Source of the DNA: Cytobacillus luteolus
GTDB lineage: Bacteria > Bacillota > Bacilli > Bacillales > Bacillaceae_L
Direction of reading: 5' to 3'
DNA length: 64,000 bases
NCBI RefSeq assembly: GCF_017873715.1
Contig: NZ_JAGGKM010000002.1
Span: 186,001 to 250,000 of the forward strand
The notes under the pieces were generated by a model that did no database searches, was not told the DNA's origin, and saw only the letters and a program-made list of their open reading frames with translations. Below, one piece after another: positions 34,192 through 42,842 of this stretch (within the stretch, counting starts at the first letter, position 1; each line of letters starts with the position of its first letter). The translations under genes were made by a program, and so were the position numbers.

Positions 34192-34231
34192 GTAGTAAAG
34201 ATAAGAGGGATTGTCCTTTTATCTTTACTAC
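34192..34231. terminator. Hairpin between the carbonic anhydrase and DUF1540 genes
   Basis: A perfect 13-bp stem (gtagtaaagataa/ttatctttactac) with a 14-nt loop between convergent genes. T runs are short on both sides. Confidence 0.65.
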
Positions 34232-34238
34232 CTTACTT

Positions 34239-34451
34239 TTACGATTCTTTAGGTTTAAACGTCCTACAACAAGTTTGAGCTGATTTCACTGCTTCGTCTA
34301 TATGATCCTTATATCCTAATTCCTCTCCAAACTCTGAGTTATAGCTTGAATGACGGTCTAAATCTACCATGATTTTTTCCGCACGACAGACATTTCCTTC
34401 CCCATAAAACGTACAATTTGAAATAGAACAACTTACTTCTACATTTGGCAT
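34239..34451 (-). CDS. DUF1540 small cysteine-rich protein
   Basis: A 70-residue protein with conserved Cys in the DUF1540 pattern: VSCSISNCTFYGEGNVCRAE and SAQTCCRTF. The domain is presumed to bind a metal; function is unknown. SD (ggaggac) precedes ATG 34451. Its upstream region to 34675 contains only divergent promoter elements. Confidence 0.82.
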   Translation of the reverse strand: MPNVEVSCSISNCTFYGEGNVCRAEKIMVDLDRHSSYNSEFGEELGYKDHIDEAVKSAQTCCRTFKPKES

Positions 34452-34587
34452 GTACTTGTCCTCCTTTCAGTTGTAACCTACCCTTTTAAATTACAATTCC
34501 GTTCCTTCATAATTTGCATATTTTTGAGTTAAATATGTACTAGATAGGTTAGCATCATTTTACAAAATTTACTCCTCACCTCTCTAT

Positions 34588-34632
34588 TTCGACATTTTTT
34601 TATTGTCAATGCCTATTTATTCCATATATAAT
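34588..34632 (+). promoter_or_regulatory. Promoter of the sensor kinase gene with a Spo0A-type box
   Basis: TTGTCA (34603-34608), 18 nt, TATAAT (34627-34632). A ttcgaca sequence (34588-34594), the Spo0A box in inverse orientation, lies 8 nt before the -35. Confidence 0.45.
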
Positions 34633-34675
34633 AAAGTACAACATAACAAATCCAAACAAGGTATTGGAGGTATAC

Positions 34676-35965
34676 ATGCCATTAGCCATAATGGAGTTAT
34701 TAATTGGGTTGCTATTTATCTTTACGTTGCTATTTCTTTTTCAAATATATAATGATTGGTATGATAAGAAACCATCTCCTCTTACCTTTTTCTTATTTTC
34801 AACTCTCTCAATGATCCTTGTGATGATTAATCCGTTTGAGGATTCATCTGGAATGCGCTTTGATTATAGGTACATTCCATTAATCTTGGCTACATTGTAC
34901 GGTGGCTTCCGTGTTGGACTACCCCTTTTAGTAATTTGTATAGCGATTCGTTTTTGGTACGGTGGTAGCGGATTTTATGCAACACTAATCAATTCTGGTG
35001 GCACAGTTCTGCTATCTATACTATTACATCAATTTTTTATTATTATTCGAACATACCAAAAGGTAATAATGGCAACCACCCTATCACTTGTCGTTACAAC
35101 ATCCACTTTACTGGTTATTCATTATTACTTTAATGTAAATGTATCATTGGAGATATGGATTGGGTTTGCAGGGATTCAAACGGTTAGTGTTGGTTTAATA
35201 ACCTTACTAATCGAAACCACGAAAAAAACATTACTCATTAGAGAAAAAATAATTAGGGCAAAGAAGCTAGAGGCTGTAAGTCATTTAGCAGCTAGTGTGG
35301 GACATGAAATAAGGAATCCGCTAACAGTGACTAGAGGATTTTTACAGTTATTACAAACTGACAAAGATCTTCCATTTCAAAAGAGGCAAGAGTTTCTACA
35401 GATTGCAATGGAGCAATTAGACAGTGCAGAAACCATTATTTCTGACTACCTAACATTTGCCAAACCGGATATATCAAATGTAGAAGTTTTAGATATCGGT
35501 TTAGAAATTAAAAAGGCAACAGAGCTTATCACTCCATTGGCAAATCGTCATTCCGTTGTTATAGAAAATAATACCGCTAACAGTCACATAAAAGGCGATC
35601 GCAGTTATCTTCAACAATGTCTTGTAAATATTTTAAAGAATAGTATTGAGGCGATGCCACAAGGTGGTTTTTTAACAATACAATCGGAAGTTATTGAAGG
35701 GCAGTATAGATTATCCATTAGTGACACAGGAATTGGCATGACAAATGAACAGCTAAAACGCCTTGGAGAACCCTACTTCACCACTAAAGGCTATAAGGGT
35801 ACTGGGTTAGGAATGATGGTAGTTTATAGTCTTATTAAGGCAATGAGTGGGAGTATTGATGTAACAAGTGAAATAGGAAAAGGAACACAATTTACAATTA
35901 ACTTTCCTATTGTTAAACAAGAATTAACTATAGAACATACTTATAAAGCTAAATCTGTAAGCTAA
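34676..35965 (+). CDS. Membrane sensor histidine kinase, KinB-like
   Basis: A 429-residue kinase with about six membrane helices (residues 5-180) of the 5TMR-LYT type. The cytosolic part has the phospho-acceptor His210 (SVGHEIRNPLTVTRGFLQLL), N box (NILKNSIEAMP), G1 (DTGIGMT) and G2 (GYKGTGLGM). The closest B. subtilis protein by layout and H-box is the sporulation kinase KinB, which feeds the Spo0F-Spo0A phosphorelay; no partner response regulator lies beside it, as usual for these. ATG 34676 follows ttggaggt; the earlier TTG lacks an SD. Confidence 0.87.
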   Translation: MPLAIMELLIGLLFIFTLLFLFQIYNDWYDKKPSPLTFFLFSTLSMILVMINPFEDSSGMRFDYRYIPLILATLYGGFRVGLPLLVICIAIRFWYGGSGFYATLINSGGTVLLSILLHQFFIIIRTYQKVIMATTLSLVVTTSTLLVIHYYFNVNVSLEIWIGFAGIQTVSVGLITLLIETTKKTLLIREKIIRAKKLEAVSHLAASVGHEIRNPLTVTRGFLQLLQTDKDLPFQKRQEFLQIAMEQLDSAETIISDYLTFAKPDISNVEVLDIGLEIKKATELITPLANRHSVVIENNTANSHIKGDRSYLQQCLVNILKNSIEAMPQGGFLTIQSEVIEGQYRLSISDTGIGMTNEQLKRLGEPYFTTKGYKGTGLGMMVVYSLIKAMSGSIDVTSEIGKGTQFTINFPIVKQELTIEHTYKAKSVS

Positions 35966-35989
35966 AACACATTGTGTTTTAGCTTTTTT
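35959..35989. terminator. Terminator between the kinase and thioesterase genes
   Basis: aagctaaaacac/gtgttttagctt with a 3-nt loop, overlapping the kinase stop codon and touching the thioesterase end; tttttt follows on the plus strand. Confidence 0.85.
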
Positions 35990-36389
35990 AGTCTTTAATA
36001 ACCAATAAATGGGGCTTTAATTCATTTCTAATTTCGTCAGGTATCGGTTCTGACTTTTGAGTAACAAAGTTAAAATTAACATATGTAGCATTACCCTTTG
36101 CACATAGTTTTTGGTCCTGATGTATTTCCTCATACACCTCGAAACTAGAATTGCCAATTCTAGAGATCCAAGTCATAACAGTGACTGGGCTACCATAGTA
36201 GATTTGTCCTACATATTCTACATTCATTTTTACAATGACACACTTCCATTCCTGAAAGGATAAACTCGGTGTAAATACACGAAAAATCTGATCACGGCCT
36301 GACTCAAACCAAACTGGTATGGTTGTGTTGTTGATATGTCCTGCTCCATCTGTCTCCGAAACTCGAGGGTCGATTACCTTTTTAAACAC
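35988..36389 (-). CDS. Acyl-CoA thioesterase, hotdog family
   Basis: A 133-residue YbgC/FadM-like thioesterase. The motif VSETDGAGHINNTTIPVWFE contains the catalytic Asp, and SPVTVMTWISRIGNSSFEVYEE is the typical second part. It is a second hotdog thioesterase in this window beside yneP but clearly not a recent duplicate. ATG follows gaggtga with short spacing. Substrate unknown. Confidence 0.86.
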   Translation of the reverse strand: MFKKVIDPRVSETDGAGHINNTTIPVWFESGRDQIFRVFTPSLSFQEWKCVIVKMNVEYVGQIYYGSPVTVMTWISRIGNSSFEVYEEIHQDQKLCAKGNATYVNFNFVTQKSEPIPDEIRNELKPHLLVIKD

Positions 36390-36501
36390 TAATGCTCACC
36401 TCTAAAAAAGTTTTTAATTTTCCGACTATAAAGATTGTATTACATAATTTTAAAAAAGTAAAAACCCAAGCATATATGCTTGGGTTCGGTTCAAAGTGAC
36501 T

Positions 36502-37767
36502 TTAACGGATATGACCGTCACCAGTCATTAAATATTTGCAAGTCGTTAATGCTGGAAGTCCCATGGGACCACGTGCATGAAGCTTTTGCGTGGAAATTCC
36601 TATTTCAGCACCAAAGCCTAATGCTCCACCATCGGTAAATCTTGTTGAAGCATTATGGTATAATGCAGCTGCATCGACATGCTTCATAAATGTAGAGGCA
36701 GCTACCTTATCTTCAGTAATAATTGCTTCTGAGTGCTTAGTACCGTATTGATCGATATGTTCAATCGCCTCATCTATATTTTTTACGATTTTCATCGCAA
36801 TAGTTAAGCCTAAAAACTCCTCTGCCCAATCTTTTTCCTCTGCAAGTGTAGCACCTGGTATTTCATCAAGCACTCTCTTATCTCCTCGAATGCTTACACC
36901 ATGATCATTTAATGTTGAAAGAAGAGCAGCTACATTGGATTCAAACCAATCTTCATGAACAATTACTGTTTCTGCCGCATTACACACAGCAGGTCGGTCG
37001 GTTTTTGCATTGATTAGAATCGATAATGCTTTATTTACGTCTGCTGCGCGATCGATATAGATATGACAATTTCCTACTCCTGTTTCTAGTACAGGTACAG
37101 TAGCATTATTAACAACTGCGTTAATCAAAGCACCTCCACCACGTGGAATTAACACGTCAATATGCTCTTTCAATGTAAACAATTGCTTTGTAGCTGCACG
37201 ATCAGTACTAGCAATAAACTGAACAGCGTCCTTAGGTATTTTCGTCTCCTCTAATCCTTGGTGAATCACATCAACAATAACTTTATTGGTGTTAATGGCA
37301 GAGGAACCACCTTTTAAGACAATTGCATTTCCAGACTTTAGCGCAAGACCTGTTGCATCCACTGTAACATTTGGTCGTGCCTCATAGATCATACCAATAA
37401 CTCCGAGTGGCACCCGGACCTGTTCTACCTTTAAACCATTTTCGAGTGTCCAATTAGATAAAACATCTCCAGTTGGATCCTCTAATTCTACAACTTCTCT
37501 TAGTCCTTTAGAGAAATCGTATATCCTCTCCTTTGTGAGTGAAAGTCTATCCATAAAGGCTTCTTCGAAATTTTGTTCTCTTCCGTTAGCTAGATCCAAT
37601 TCATTTGCCTTTAAAATGGTTTTATATTCAGCTTCAAGCTTATCGGCTAAAATAGTCAATGCTTCATTTTTCTCTTCTGTGGTTAAAGCACTTAGTATTT
37701 TAGCCGCCTTCTTTGCTTGGATAGCTTGTGATTCTACATTAATTTCGTTTGATGTTAATAAAGTCAT
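36502..37767 (-). CDS. proA: Gamma-glutamyl phosphate reductase
   Basis: ProA reduces gamma-glutamyl phosphate to glutamate-5-semialdehyde, the second step of proline synthesis. The 421-residue protein is full length. It belongs to the aldehyde dehydrogenase superfamily; the catalytic Cys is in DRPAVCNAAET, and GMIYEARPNVT, KGGSSAINTN and GGGALINAV are family signatures. ATG 37767 is chosen, following gggggaatttg; a TTG directly before it is also open. It is last in the operon P5C reductase-proB-proA. Confidence 0.96.
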   Translation of the reverse strand: MTLLTSNEINVESQAIQAKKAAKILSALTTEEKNEALTILADKLEAEYKTILKANELDLANGREQNFEEAFMDRLSLTKERIYDFSKGLREVVELEDPTGDVLSNWTLENGLKVEQVRVPLGVIGMIYEARPNVTVDATGLALKSGNAIVLKGGSSAINTNKVIVDVIHQGLEETKIPKDAVQFIASTDRAATKQLFTLKEHIDVLIPRGGGALINAVVNNATVPVLETGVGNCHIYIDRAADVNKALSILINAKTDRPAVCNAAETVIVHEDWFESNVAALLSTLNDHGVSIRGDKRVLDEIPGATLAEEKDWAEEFLGLTIAMKIVKNIDEAIEHIDQYGTKHSEAIITEDKVAASTFMKHVDAAALYHNASTRFTDGGALGFGAEIGISTQKLHARGPMGLPALTTCKYLMTGDGHIR

Positions 37768-37806
37768 CAAATTCCCCCTTAAAAAATTGATTATATTACG
37801 TAAAAC

Positions 37807-38937
37807 CTATAATCCTGCTGGAATTGAAAATTCGCAATGACATACTAAGTCATCATGATCTACTACTTTTTCATTTTTCGAATGAAGTTGTTTTGTTTCT
37901 TCAAGCTTTACCTTTAACTGCTCATAAGAACAATTGATAACACCCAACCCAACGGAATTACCTTCATGATCCATAATTCGCACAACAGAACCTTTTTTAA
38001 ATTCACCATTTATCTCAACAATACCCTCACGTAATAGACCTGTTTTTTGGTTGATCATTTTTGATTTTGCGTCTTCAGTGATATAGACTTCTCCCTCTGG
38101 TCCGGAATTAAAAGCAATCCACTGCTTCTTCTGATCCAAGTTAGTGTTATCTGTTTTAGGTACAAAATAAGTTCCTTTTGCACTTTCATTAACTGCATCT
38201 ACTAATATATTTTTTGTTCCTGCCTTACCTAGAAACGTAGATATTCCAGAAGCCATTGCAATTTTAACTGCATCAATTTTTGAACGCATGCCACCTGTGC
38301 CTACCGAACTTCCTGAATCACCTGCAGCCGCCTCAATAGCTGGTGTAATCTTATGCACCTTCTCAACTAGACTAGCATCACTGTTTGTTCTCGGATCTGC
38401 ATTATATAGACCTTCAATGTCAGAAAGGATAATAAGCATGTTAGCATCAACAAGACCAGCTACTTTTGCAGAAAGTGTATCATTATCGCCAAAACGCAGG
38501 CGATCAACTGTCACTGTATCATTTTCATTGACGATAGGAATGATTCCTCTCTCTAACAATACATTTAAGGTGTTTCTTACATTGTTGTAGCGATTCTCAT
38601 TTAAAAAATCACTTCGTGTAATTAAAATTTGAGAAGCGACGTAACCATGGGACAATAATAATTCAGAGTAAGCCTCCATTAATAACCCTTGCCCAATGGA
38701 TGCTGCAGCTTGCTTTTCGGGTAAGGAAGTTGGTCGTTCTAAACACCCAAGCTTACGATATCCTGCTGCTACTGCACCTGATGAAACGACGAGTACTTCA
38801 TGACCTTCATCTTTCAATTGCACGATTTCATCAACTAGTTTTTCGAGTTTCCGCCGACTAACTTCTCCATGTTGGCTAGTTAATGAGCTGCTACCTATTT
38901 TAACAATGATTCGCTTATTCTCGGTGCATGAGGTCAT
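37807..38937 (-). CDS. proB: Glutamate 5-kinase with PUA domain
   Basis: ProB phosphorylates glutamate, the first and usually feedback-controlled step of proline synthesis. The 376-residue protein has the amino-acid kinase domain (RIIVKIGSSSLTSQHGEVS, FGDNDTLSAKVAGLV, GTGGMRSKIDAVK) and a C-terminal PUA domain (about 280-360). ATG 38937 has taggagtg 6-8 nt upstream; the longer frame is not needed. No proline T-box is seen in the operon leader, so control resembles neither the T-box-regulated B. subtilis proBA nor is it otherwise visible. Confidence 0.96.
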   Translation of the reverse strand: MTSCTENKRIIVKIGSSSLTSQHGEVSRRKLEKLVDEIVQLKDEGHEVLVVSSGAVAAGYRKLGCLERPTSLPEKQAAASIGQGLLMEAYSELLLSHGYVASQILITRSDFLNENRYNNVRNTLNVLLERGIIPIVNENDTVTVDRLRFGDNDTLSAKVAGLVDANMLIILSDIEGLYNADPRTNSDASLVEKVHKITPAIEAAAGDSGSSVGTGGMRSKIDAVKIAMASGISTFLGKAGTKNILVDAVNESAKGTYFVPKTDNTNLDQKKQWIAFNSGPEGEVYITEDAKSKMINQKTGLLREGIVEINGEFKKGSVVRIMDHEGNSVGLGVINCSYEQLKVKLEETKQLHSKNEKVVDHDDLVCHCEFSIPAGL

Positions 38938-38985
38938 TCTATCACTCCTATTTCTCTCTGTTTGATGACTTTTTTTCAACTTTAA

Positions 38986-39831
38986 TTAGTTTAATACAAT
39001 TGTTTTATTTTTCATTTGTGCACTAATTTCTTTTGAGCGTTTTGCAGCATGTTGGATAGCCTGCTTAATTGCCTTACCGCCGCCATGTTTGGCAAGCGCC
39101 TCTAATCCGGCCGCTGTTGTTCCATTAGGTGACGTAACCTTTTCTCGTAGGTCAGCGGGTGTTGTATCATTTTCCATCATCATTTTGGCTGCACCAAGTA
39201 TCGTTTGTGAAGCAATTTTTCGGGAAGTCTCTTCATCTAGACCCGCATCTTTACCGGCAATTTCCATATGTTCCATTAGGTAATAAAAGTAGGCTGGACC
39301 ACTTCCAGCGATTCCAGTAAAGATATCCATTTTATCTTCTTCAATTAAATATACTTCTCCAATTGCTTCTAAAAGATCTTTTGCAAGCTCGACTTGATCG
39401 TCCTCAGTAAATTTGCCTCTAGAAATAGCAGTTGCCGATTCTCCAATCATACTTGAAGTATTGGGCATCACTCTTATCACCTGTTGACCAGATTTTAAGT
39501 TTTGCTCCATAAAAGAAGTAGAAATCCCTGCTAGTACGGATAAAACTAATTGATTTGGGGTAATTTTATCTTTAATTGATAATAAGGCTTTTTCAGCATC
39601 CTTAGGCTTCATAGCCAAAATAAGAATGTCCATTTCATTAAGACTTAACTGTTCACGAGTCAATCCTGTAATTCCATATTTATTTTCAAGCTCTTTTAAG
39701 CGAGTTTGATTACTATTGTTCGTAACGATAATTTGTTTAGATGGAACTTTATTTGCATTTACAATACCAGCAATCATTGCTTCTGCCATTGATCCTGCAC
39801 CTAAAAAAGCAACCTTTTTATGCTTTAGCAT
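38986..39831 (-). CDS. proI: Pyrroline-5-carboxylate reductase
   Basis: Reduces P5C to proline, the last step. The 281-residue protein opens with the dinucleotide fold VAFLGAGSMAEAMIAG and contains the family signature around GSGPAYFYYLMEHM and REKVTSPNGTTAAGLEALA. The symbol is given by analogy with B. subtilis ProI; proC is equally suitable. It is first in a compact operon with proB and proA, which in B. subtilis are separate from proI. ATG 39831; a weak SD (ggagagg) precedes it. A promoter TTGAAT-16-TACTAT lies upstream. Confidence 0.93.
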   Translation of the reverse strand: MLKHKKVAFLGAGSMAEAMIAGIVNANKVPSKQIIVTNNSNQTRLKELENKYGITGLTREQLSLNEMDILILAMKPKDAEKALLSIKDKITPNQLVLSVLAGISTSFMEQNLKSGQQVIRVMPNTSSMIGESATAISRGKFTEDDQVELAKDLLEAIGEVYLIEEDKMDIFTGIAGSGPAYFYYLMEHMEIAGKDAGLDEETSRKIASQTILGAAKMMMENDTTPADLREKVTSPNGTTAAGLEALAKHGGGKAIKQAIQHAAKRSKEISAQMKNKTIVLN

Positions 39832-39939
39832 CTAACCTCTCCTTAGTTTCATTTTTTTACAATGACTTTATAGTAGCAGATTGAAATGGTTATTCAAGGC
39901 TTTTTGAACATGTCATGTGGATATCGGCCAATTAGTTAG

Positions 39940-39953
39940 TGTAAGCGTTATCA
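39940..39953. promoter_or_regulatory. Candidate CcpA (cre) site upstream of the proline operon
   Basis: tgtaagcgttatca fits TGWAANCGNTNWCA at every defined position. It lies 109 nt before the P5C reductase gene, about 50 nt above its likely -35, and 204 nt before yneK. The remainder of 39832-40156 holds a weak inverted repeat (ttgtcca...tggacaa, 40051-40101) and the yneK promoter region. Confidence 0.45.
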
Positions 39954-40156
39954 ATTAACGATAAATTTCCATAATCCTTTCTCAGGCTTGAAAATAACGG
40001 CTAATAGCTGAATATGGAGAAAAATCCTATCTAAAGAAGACATGCAGTGTTTGTCCAATAAATCCACTATTTGAAAATAATTTATTTTATCTAATGGACA
40101 ACATCGGCTATAATGTAAACAGAGAAATTAATGTTTTAGGGTTTTGGGGTGAACAA

Positions 40157-40588
40157 ATGGTGAAGTTAGATGGATGGTTTTTATGGCTTATATTATTTTG
40201 GGTTATATTCCTACCAACAATGATGTCTATTGGTGGCTTTTTTATGTTTCGAAAGTTCTTGAAAAGACTCCCAAAGGAGGATGGCAAATCTGATCTGGAC
40301 TGGGAGGAACATTATTTAAAAGAAACAATTGCGTTATGGAAAAAAGAAGAGAAGGCCTTACTTGAAGAGTTAGTTAAACCTGTTCCGGAGCTTTTTAGAG
40401 ATGTTGCAAGGCAGAAGATTGCTGGCACAATCGGTAAGCTAGCTTTAGAGGAAAAAGCGAAAGCTATAACACAAGATCTTGTAGTCAGAGGATATATTAT
40501 CGCTACGCCTAAGCGTGATCATAAATTTTTACTTAAAACATTACGTGAACAAAAAATTGATGTAACTCCTTATCAGCAATTATTTTAA
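40157..40588 (+). CDS. yneK: DUF2621 membrane protein YneK
   Basis: A 143-residue protein with one N-terminal membrane helix (about 5-27) and a soluble charged domain (LPKEDGKSDLDWEEHYLKET). It matches YneK of B. subtilis, which also neighbours ccdC. ATG 40157 is chosen because ggggtgaac is upstream; the frame extends 21 codons further. Function unknown. Confidence 0.85.
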   Translation: MVKLDGWFLWLILFWVIFLPTMMSIGGFFMFRKFLKRLPKEDGKSDLDWEEHYLKETIALWKKEEKALLEELVKPVPELFRDVARQKIAGTIGKLALEEKAKAITQDLVVRGYIIATPKRDHKFLLKTLREQKIDVTPYQQLF

Positions 40589-40633
40589 AAAAAGCGTCAG
40601 GTGTCCATTTTTTATGGCATCTGACGCTTTTTA
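40587..40633. terminator. Bidirectional terminator between yneK and ccdC
   Basis: aaagcgtcag.../...ctgacgcttt, about 14 bp with mismatches and a 12-nt loop, A and T runs on both sides. Confidence 0.88.
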
Positions 40634-41110
40634 TTAGATATGACGACTTGAAACCACCATTTCTGTTTGTAGTTTTTTAAACTTGTACAGCATTGCAATT
40701 CTCCAAGGAACAATCATGCCAAATGCAAGAATCCAAAACATTCCGCTCAATTCCCCAAAATCAATGGTTGAGCTCAAAAGATATTTCAACACAATCCTTA
40801 TTACCAATAATCCTACTAAAACATAGATAAAGGCTTTCGATGCTTTAAGATAAATATCATTTCCCTTAATCTCAAAGTTGGAAGTTTTGATTAGCAGTAT
40901 AGAAAACAGGAAACCTACAGTCAGTGCCTCAAGAAGCTCAAGAGTAGTCACTCTAAACATCGGATGAACAAACATAAGAGCCCCTGTGCTCATAAAAAGT
41001 GGTGGCAGTATGATTTTTTTAACATTTGTAGGTTTTTTTGCTGCTCGCATCCTGACAAACATCATTAGAGTTGCCATAAACACTGCAACAATCGATGAAG
41101 CAATTACCAT
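40634..41110 (-). CDS. ccdC: CcdC membrane protein (cytochrome c defect locus)
   Basis: A 158-residue protein with four or five membrane helices, identified as B. subtilis CcdC (YneJ) by size, membrane pattern (SSIVAVFMATLMMFVRMRAA at the start) and position between yneK and yneI. ATG 41110 has aaaggga upstream; the longer frame lacks an SD. In B. subtilis the gene belongs to the ccd region but is not itself needed for cytochrome c; the role is unclear. Confidence 0.85.
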   Translation of the reverse strand: MVIASSIVAVFMATLMMFVRMRAAKKPTNVKKIILPPLFMSTGALMFVHPMFRVTTLELLEALTVGFLFSILLIKTSNFEIKGNDIYLKASKAFIYVLVGLLVIRIVLKYLLSSTIDFGELSGMFWILAFGMIVPWRIAMLYKFKKLQTEMVVSSRHI

Positions 41111-41173
41111 AGAATCAGTCCCTTTCAATTTCCACTTCCCTACTTCCCTATATATATCATAAAAGAAAACAGG

Positions 41174-41220
41174 AATAAACAAAACCATCTACGACGAAAC
41201 CCGTAAATGGTTTTGTTTAT
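41174..41220. terminator. Long bidirectional terminator after yneI
   Basis: ataaacaaaaccatctacg pairs with cgtaaatggttttgtttat, 18 of 19 positions, loop about 9 nt, directly after the yneI stop. Confidence 0.85.
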
Positions 41221-41580
41221 TTACGTAAGTACTCTATTTATTGCCTCCAATACCCTTCCCTCATCAAAGGGTTTGACAATAAAGTCCTTGGCACCAGCTT
41301 CAATGGCTTCAACGACCATTTTGGACTGTCCCATTGCAGAACACATAATAATCACTGCACTTGGATTCTCTTTTTTTATTAATTTAACAGCATCTAATCC
41401 GTTCATTTCTGGCATGGTAATATCCATAGTGACTAAGTCTGGGTTAAGTTGTCGATATAATTCAACCGCTTCCTTGCCGTTTTCTGCTTCACCAATAACC
41501 TCGTGATTAGCTTTACTTAAGATACTTGAAAGCGTTAATCGCATAAATTTTGCATCATCAACTACAAGAATTTTTGCCAA
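41221..41580 (-). CDS. yneI: CheY-like single-domain response regulator YneI
   Basis: A 119-residue receiver domain with no output domain. Asp8-Asp9 (VVDDAKFMR), the phospho-acceptor Asp53 (LVTMDITMPEMNG) and the Lys in FIVKPFDEG are intact. The start is TTG 41580, with gaggaggt upstream. It lies between ccdA and ccdC as in B. subtilis. No kinase is next to it, so its partner is unknown. Confidence 0.92.
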   Translation of the reverse strand: MAKILVVDDAKFMRLTLSSILSKANHEVIGEAENGKEAVELYRQLNPDLVTMDITMPEMNGLDAVKLIKKENPSAVIIMCSAMGQSKMVVEAIEAGAKDFIVKPFDEGRVLEAINRVLT

Positions 41581-41693
41581 AATAATACCTCCTCAGACTT
41601 ACAAAGAAGAATAGCTTGTTTAGATTATAACAAAAATCACTGAAGAGATATAGTAAAATAGTCTCATAAAACTATAATTTTCTTTGACGCAAA

Positions 41694-42401
41694 TTAAAAA
41701 CCAGTGAAACCACCAAAAATAGGAGTTAAGTAAACGATAATTTTTGTCATCCAATCAAAGAATAGTACAACCCCCATTATAATCATTGTATATCCACCAA
41801 CTTTAACAATCTTAGCACTATTTCTTCGAATCCACTGCATTTTCCCTAGGAAGAATGAAAGGATTAAAAATGGAATTGAAAAACCTAGAGAATAAGCAAT
41901 CATATATACCATCCCTGATCCTGGATTTGAAGCGGCTAAAGCAATAACTGAAGCTAAGATTGGTCCAGTACAAGGTGTCCAGCCCGCGGCAAATGCCATA
42001 CCAATTAAAATAGAACCTAGGTACCCTGTAGGTCTATTTTTAAATTCGAATTTATGATCCTTCATTAAAAATTTAGGAGATAGCACTCCAATAATAACAA
42101 AACCAAAGAAGATTATTAGGATAGCACCAATCTGTCTAATTAAATCTTGATAATCGTTAAAGAATTGCCCTAAAAAGGACGTTCCGAAACCTAACATGAC
42201 AAAAATTAATGAGAAACCTAATAGAAAGAAGATTGTATGTAGTACACTTCTTTTCTGTAACATAGCATTATCAGACTTTAATTCCCCAACAGATACTCCT
42301 GTTATATAAGATAAAAATGCTGGATACAGCGGTAAACAGCAGGGTGAGATAAACGAAAGAAAGCCAGCACCAAATGCTAAGAATAAATTTACATCAGCCA
42401 T
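41694..42401 (-). CDS. ccdA: Cytochrome c biogenesis protein CcdA
   Basis: CcdA passes electrons across the membrane to extracytoplasmic thioredoxins such as ResA. The 235-residue protein has six membrane helices. Its two redox cysteines lie in [17 protein letters not shown] and [17 protein letters not shown] (taggagt) precedes ATG 42401. It is likely to supply the TlpA-type protein encoded at 24329 with reductant, an inference from the pathway. Confidence 0.95.
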   Translation of the reverse strand: MADVNLFLAFGAGFLSFISPCCLPLYPAFLSYITGVSVGELKSDNAMLQKRSVLHTIFFLLGFSLIFVMLGFGTSFLGQFFNDYQDLIRQIGAILIIFFGFVIIGVLSPKFLMKDHKFEFKNRPTGYLGSILIGMAFAAGWTPCTGPILASVIALAASNPGSGMVYMIAYSLGFSIPFLILSFFLGKMQWIRRNSAKIVKVGGYTMIIMGVVLFFDWMTKIIVYLTPIFGGFTGF

Positions 42402-42640
42402 TATTTAACAACTCCTAAAACTAAAACTCTATAGTTCCTTTCTATTTTAGCAAAGTATCATATACATTGCATGAAAGAATGTTACAATTTTGTGCCTTCC
42501 CTTATATTAGAGTATGCTCCCTAAGTATAAAATGATATATACTGGAATACTATTAAAATCTACCAGCTTTTTTCCTTTGAATTAATTACCATTTTACAGT
42601 ATAATAATTACATAGATTTAAGATGAAGGGACAGGCTGTT

Positions 42641-42820
42641 GTGACAAAAACTGAAATGCTTGCAACCATAGAACAAAAAAGAGCCGAACTTATTGATATT
42701 GTCCTTAAAAACGGACTATCTTCTTCCATTTCTATTAAACATAGTCAAGAATTGGATGCATTACTAAATCAATATAATAATTATTCAAACTTCAGACAAA
42801 AAAGCCTCTCAAATACATAA
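42641..42820 (+). CDS. ynzD: Spo0E-like aspartyl-phosphate phosphatase
   Basis: A 59-residue Spo0E-family protein with the signature SQELDALLNQY; such proteins dephosphorylate Spo0A~P and delay sporulation. GTG 42641 is the start, with aagggacagg upstream; a preceding ATG overlaps that SD. In B. subtilis the homologue YnzD lies near ccdA as here. Confidence 0.88.
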   Translation: MTKTEMLATIEQKRAELIDIVLKNGLSSSISIKHSQELDALLNQYNNYSNFRQKSLSNT

Positions 42821-42836
42821 GAGGCTTTCTTTTTTT
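42801..42836. terminator. Terminator overlapping the end of the Spo0E-like gene
   Basis: aaagcctct/agaggcttt with a 10-nt loop followed by ctttttttcc on the plus strand; it also ends the convergent ABC gene. Confidence 0.85.
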
Positions 42837-42842
42837 CCTTTG

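Noticed and set aside
39832-40156. Proline T-box upstream of the proline operon
   Set aside because: No T-box sequence (AGGGTGGNACCGCG) or specifier arrangement was found on the minus strand.
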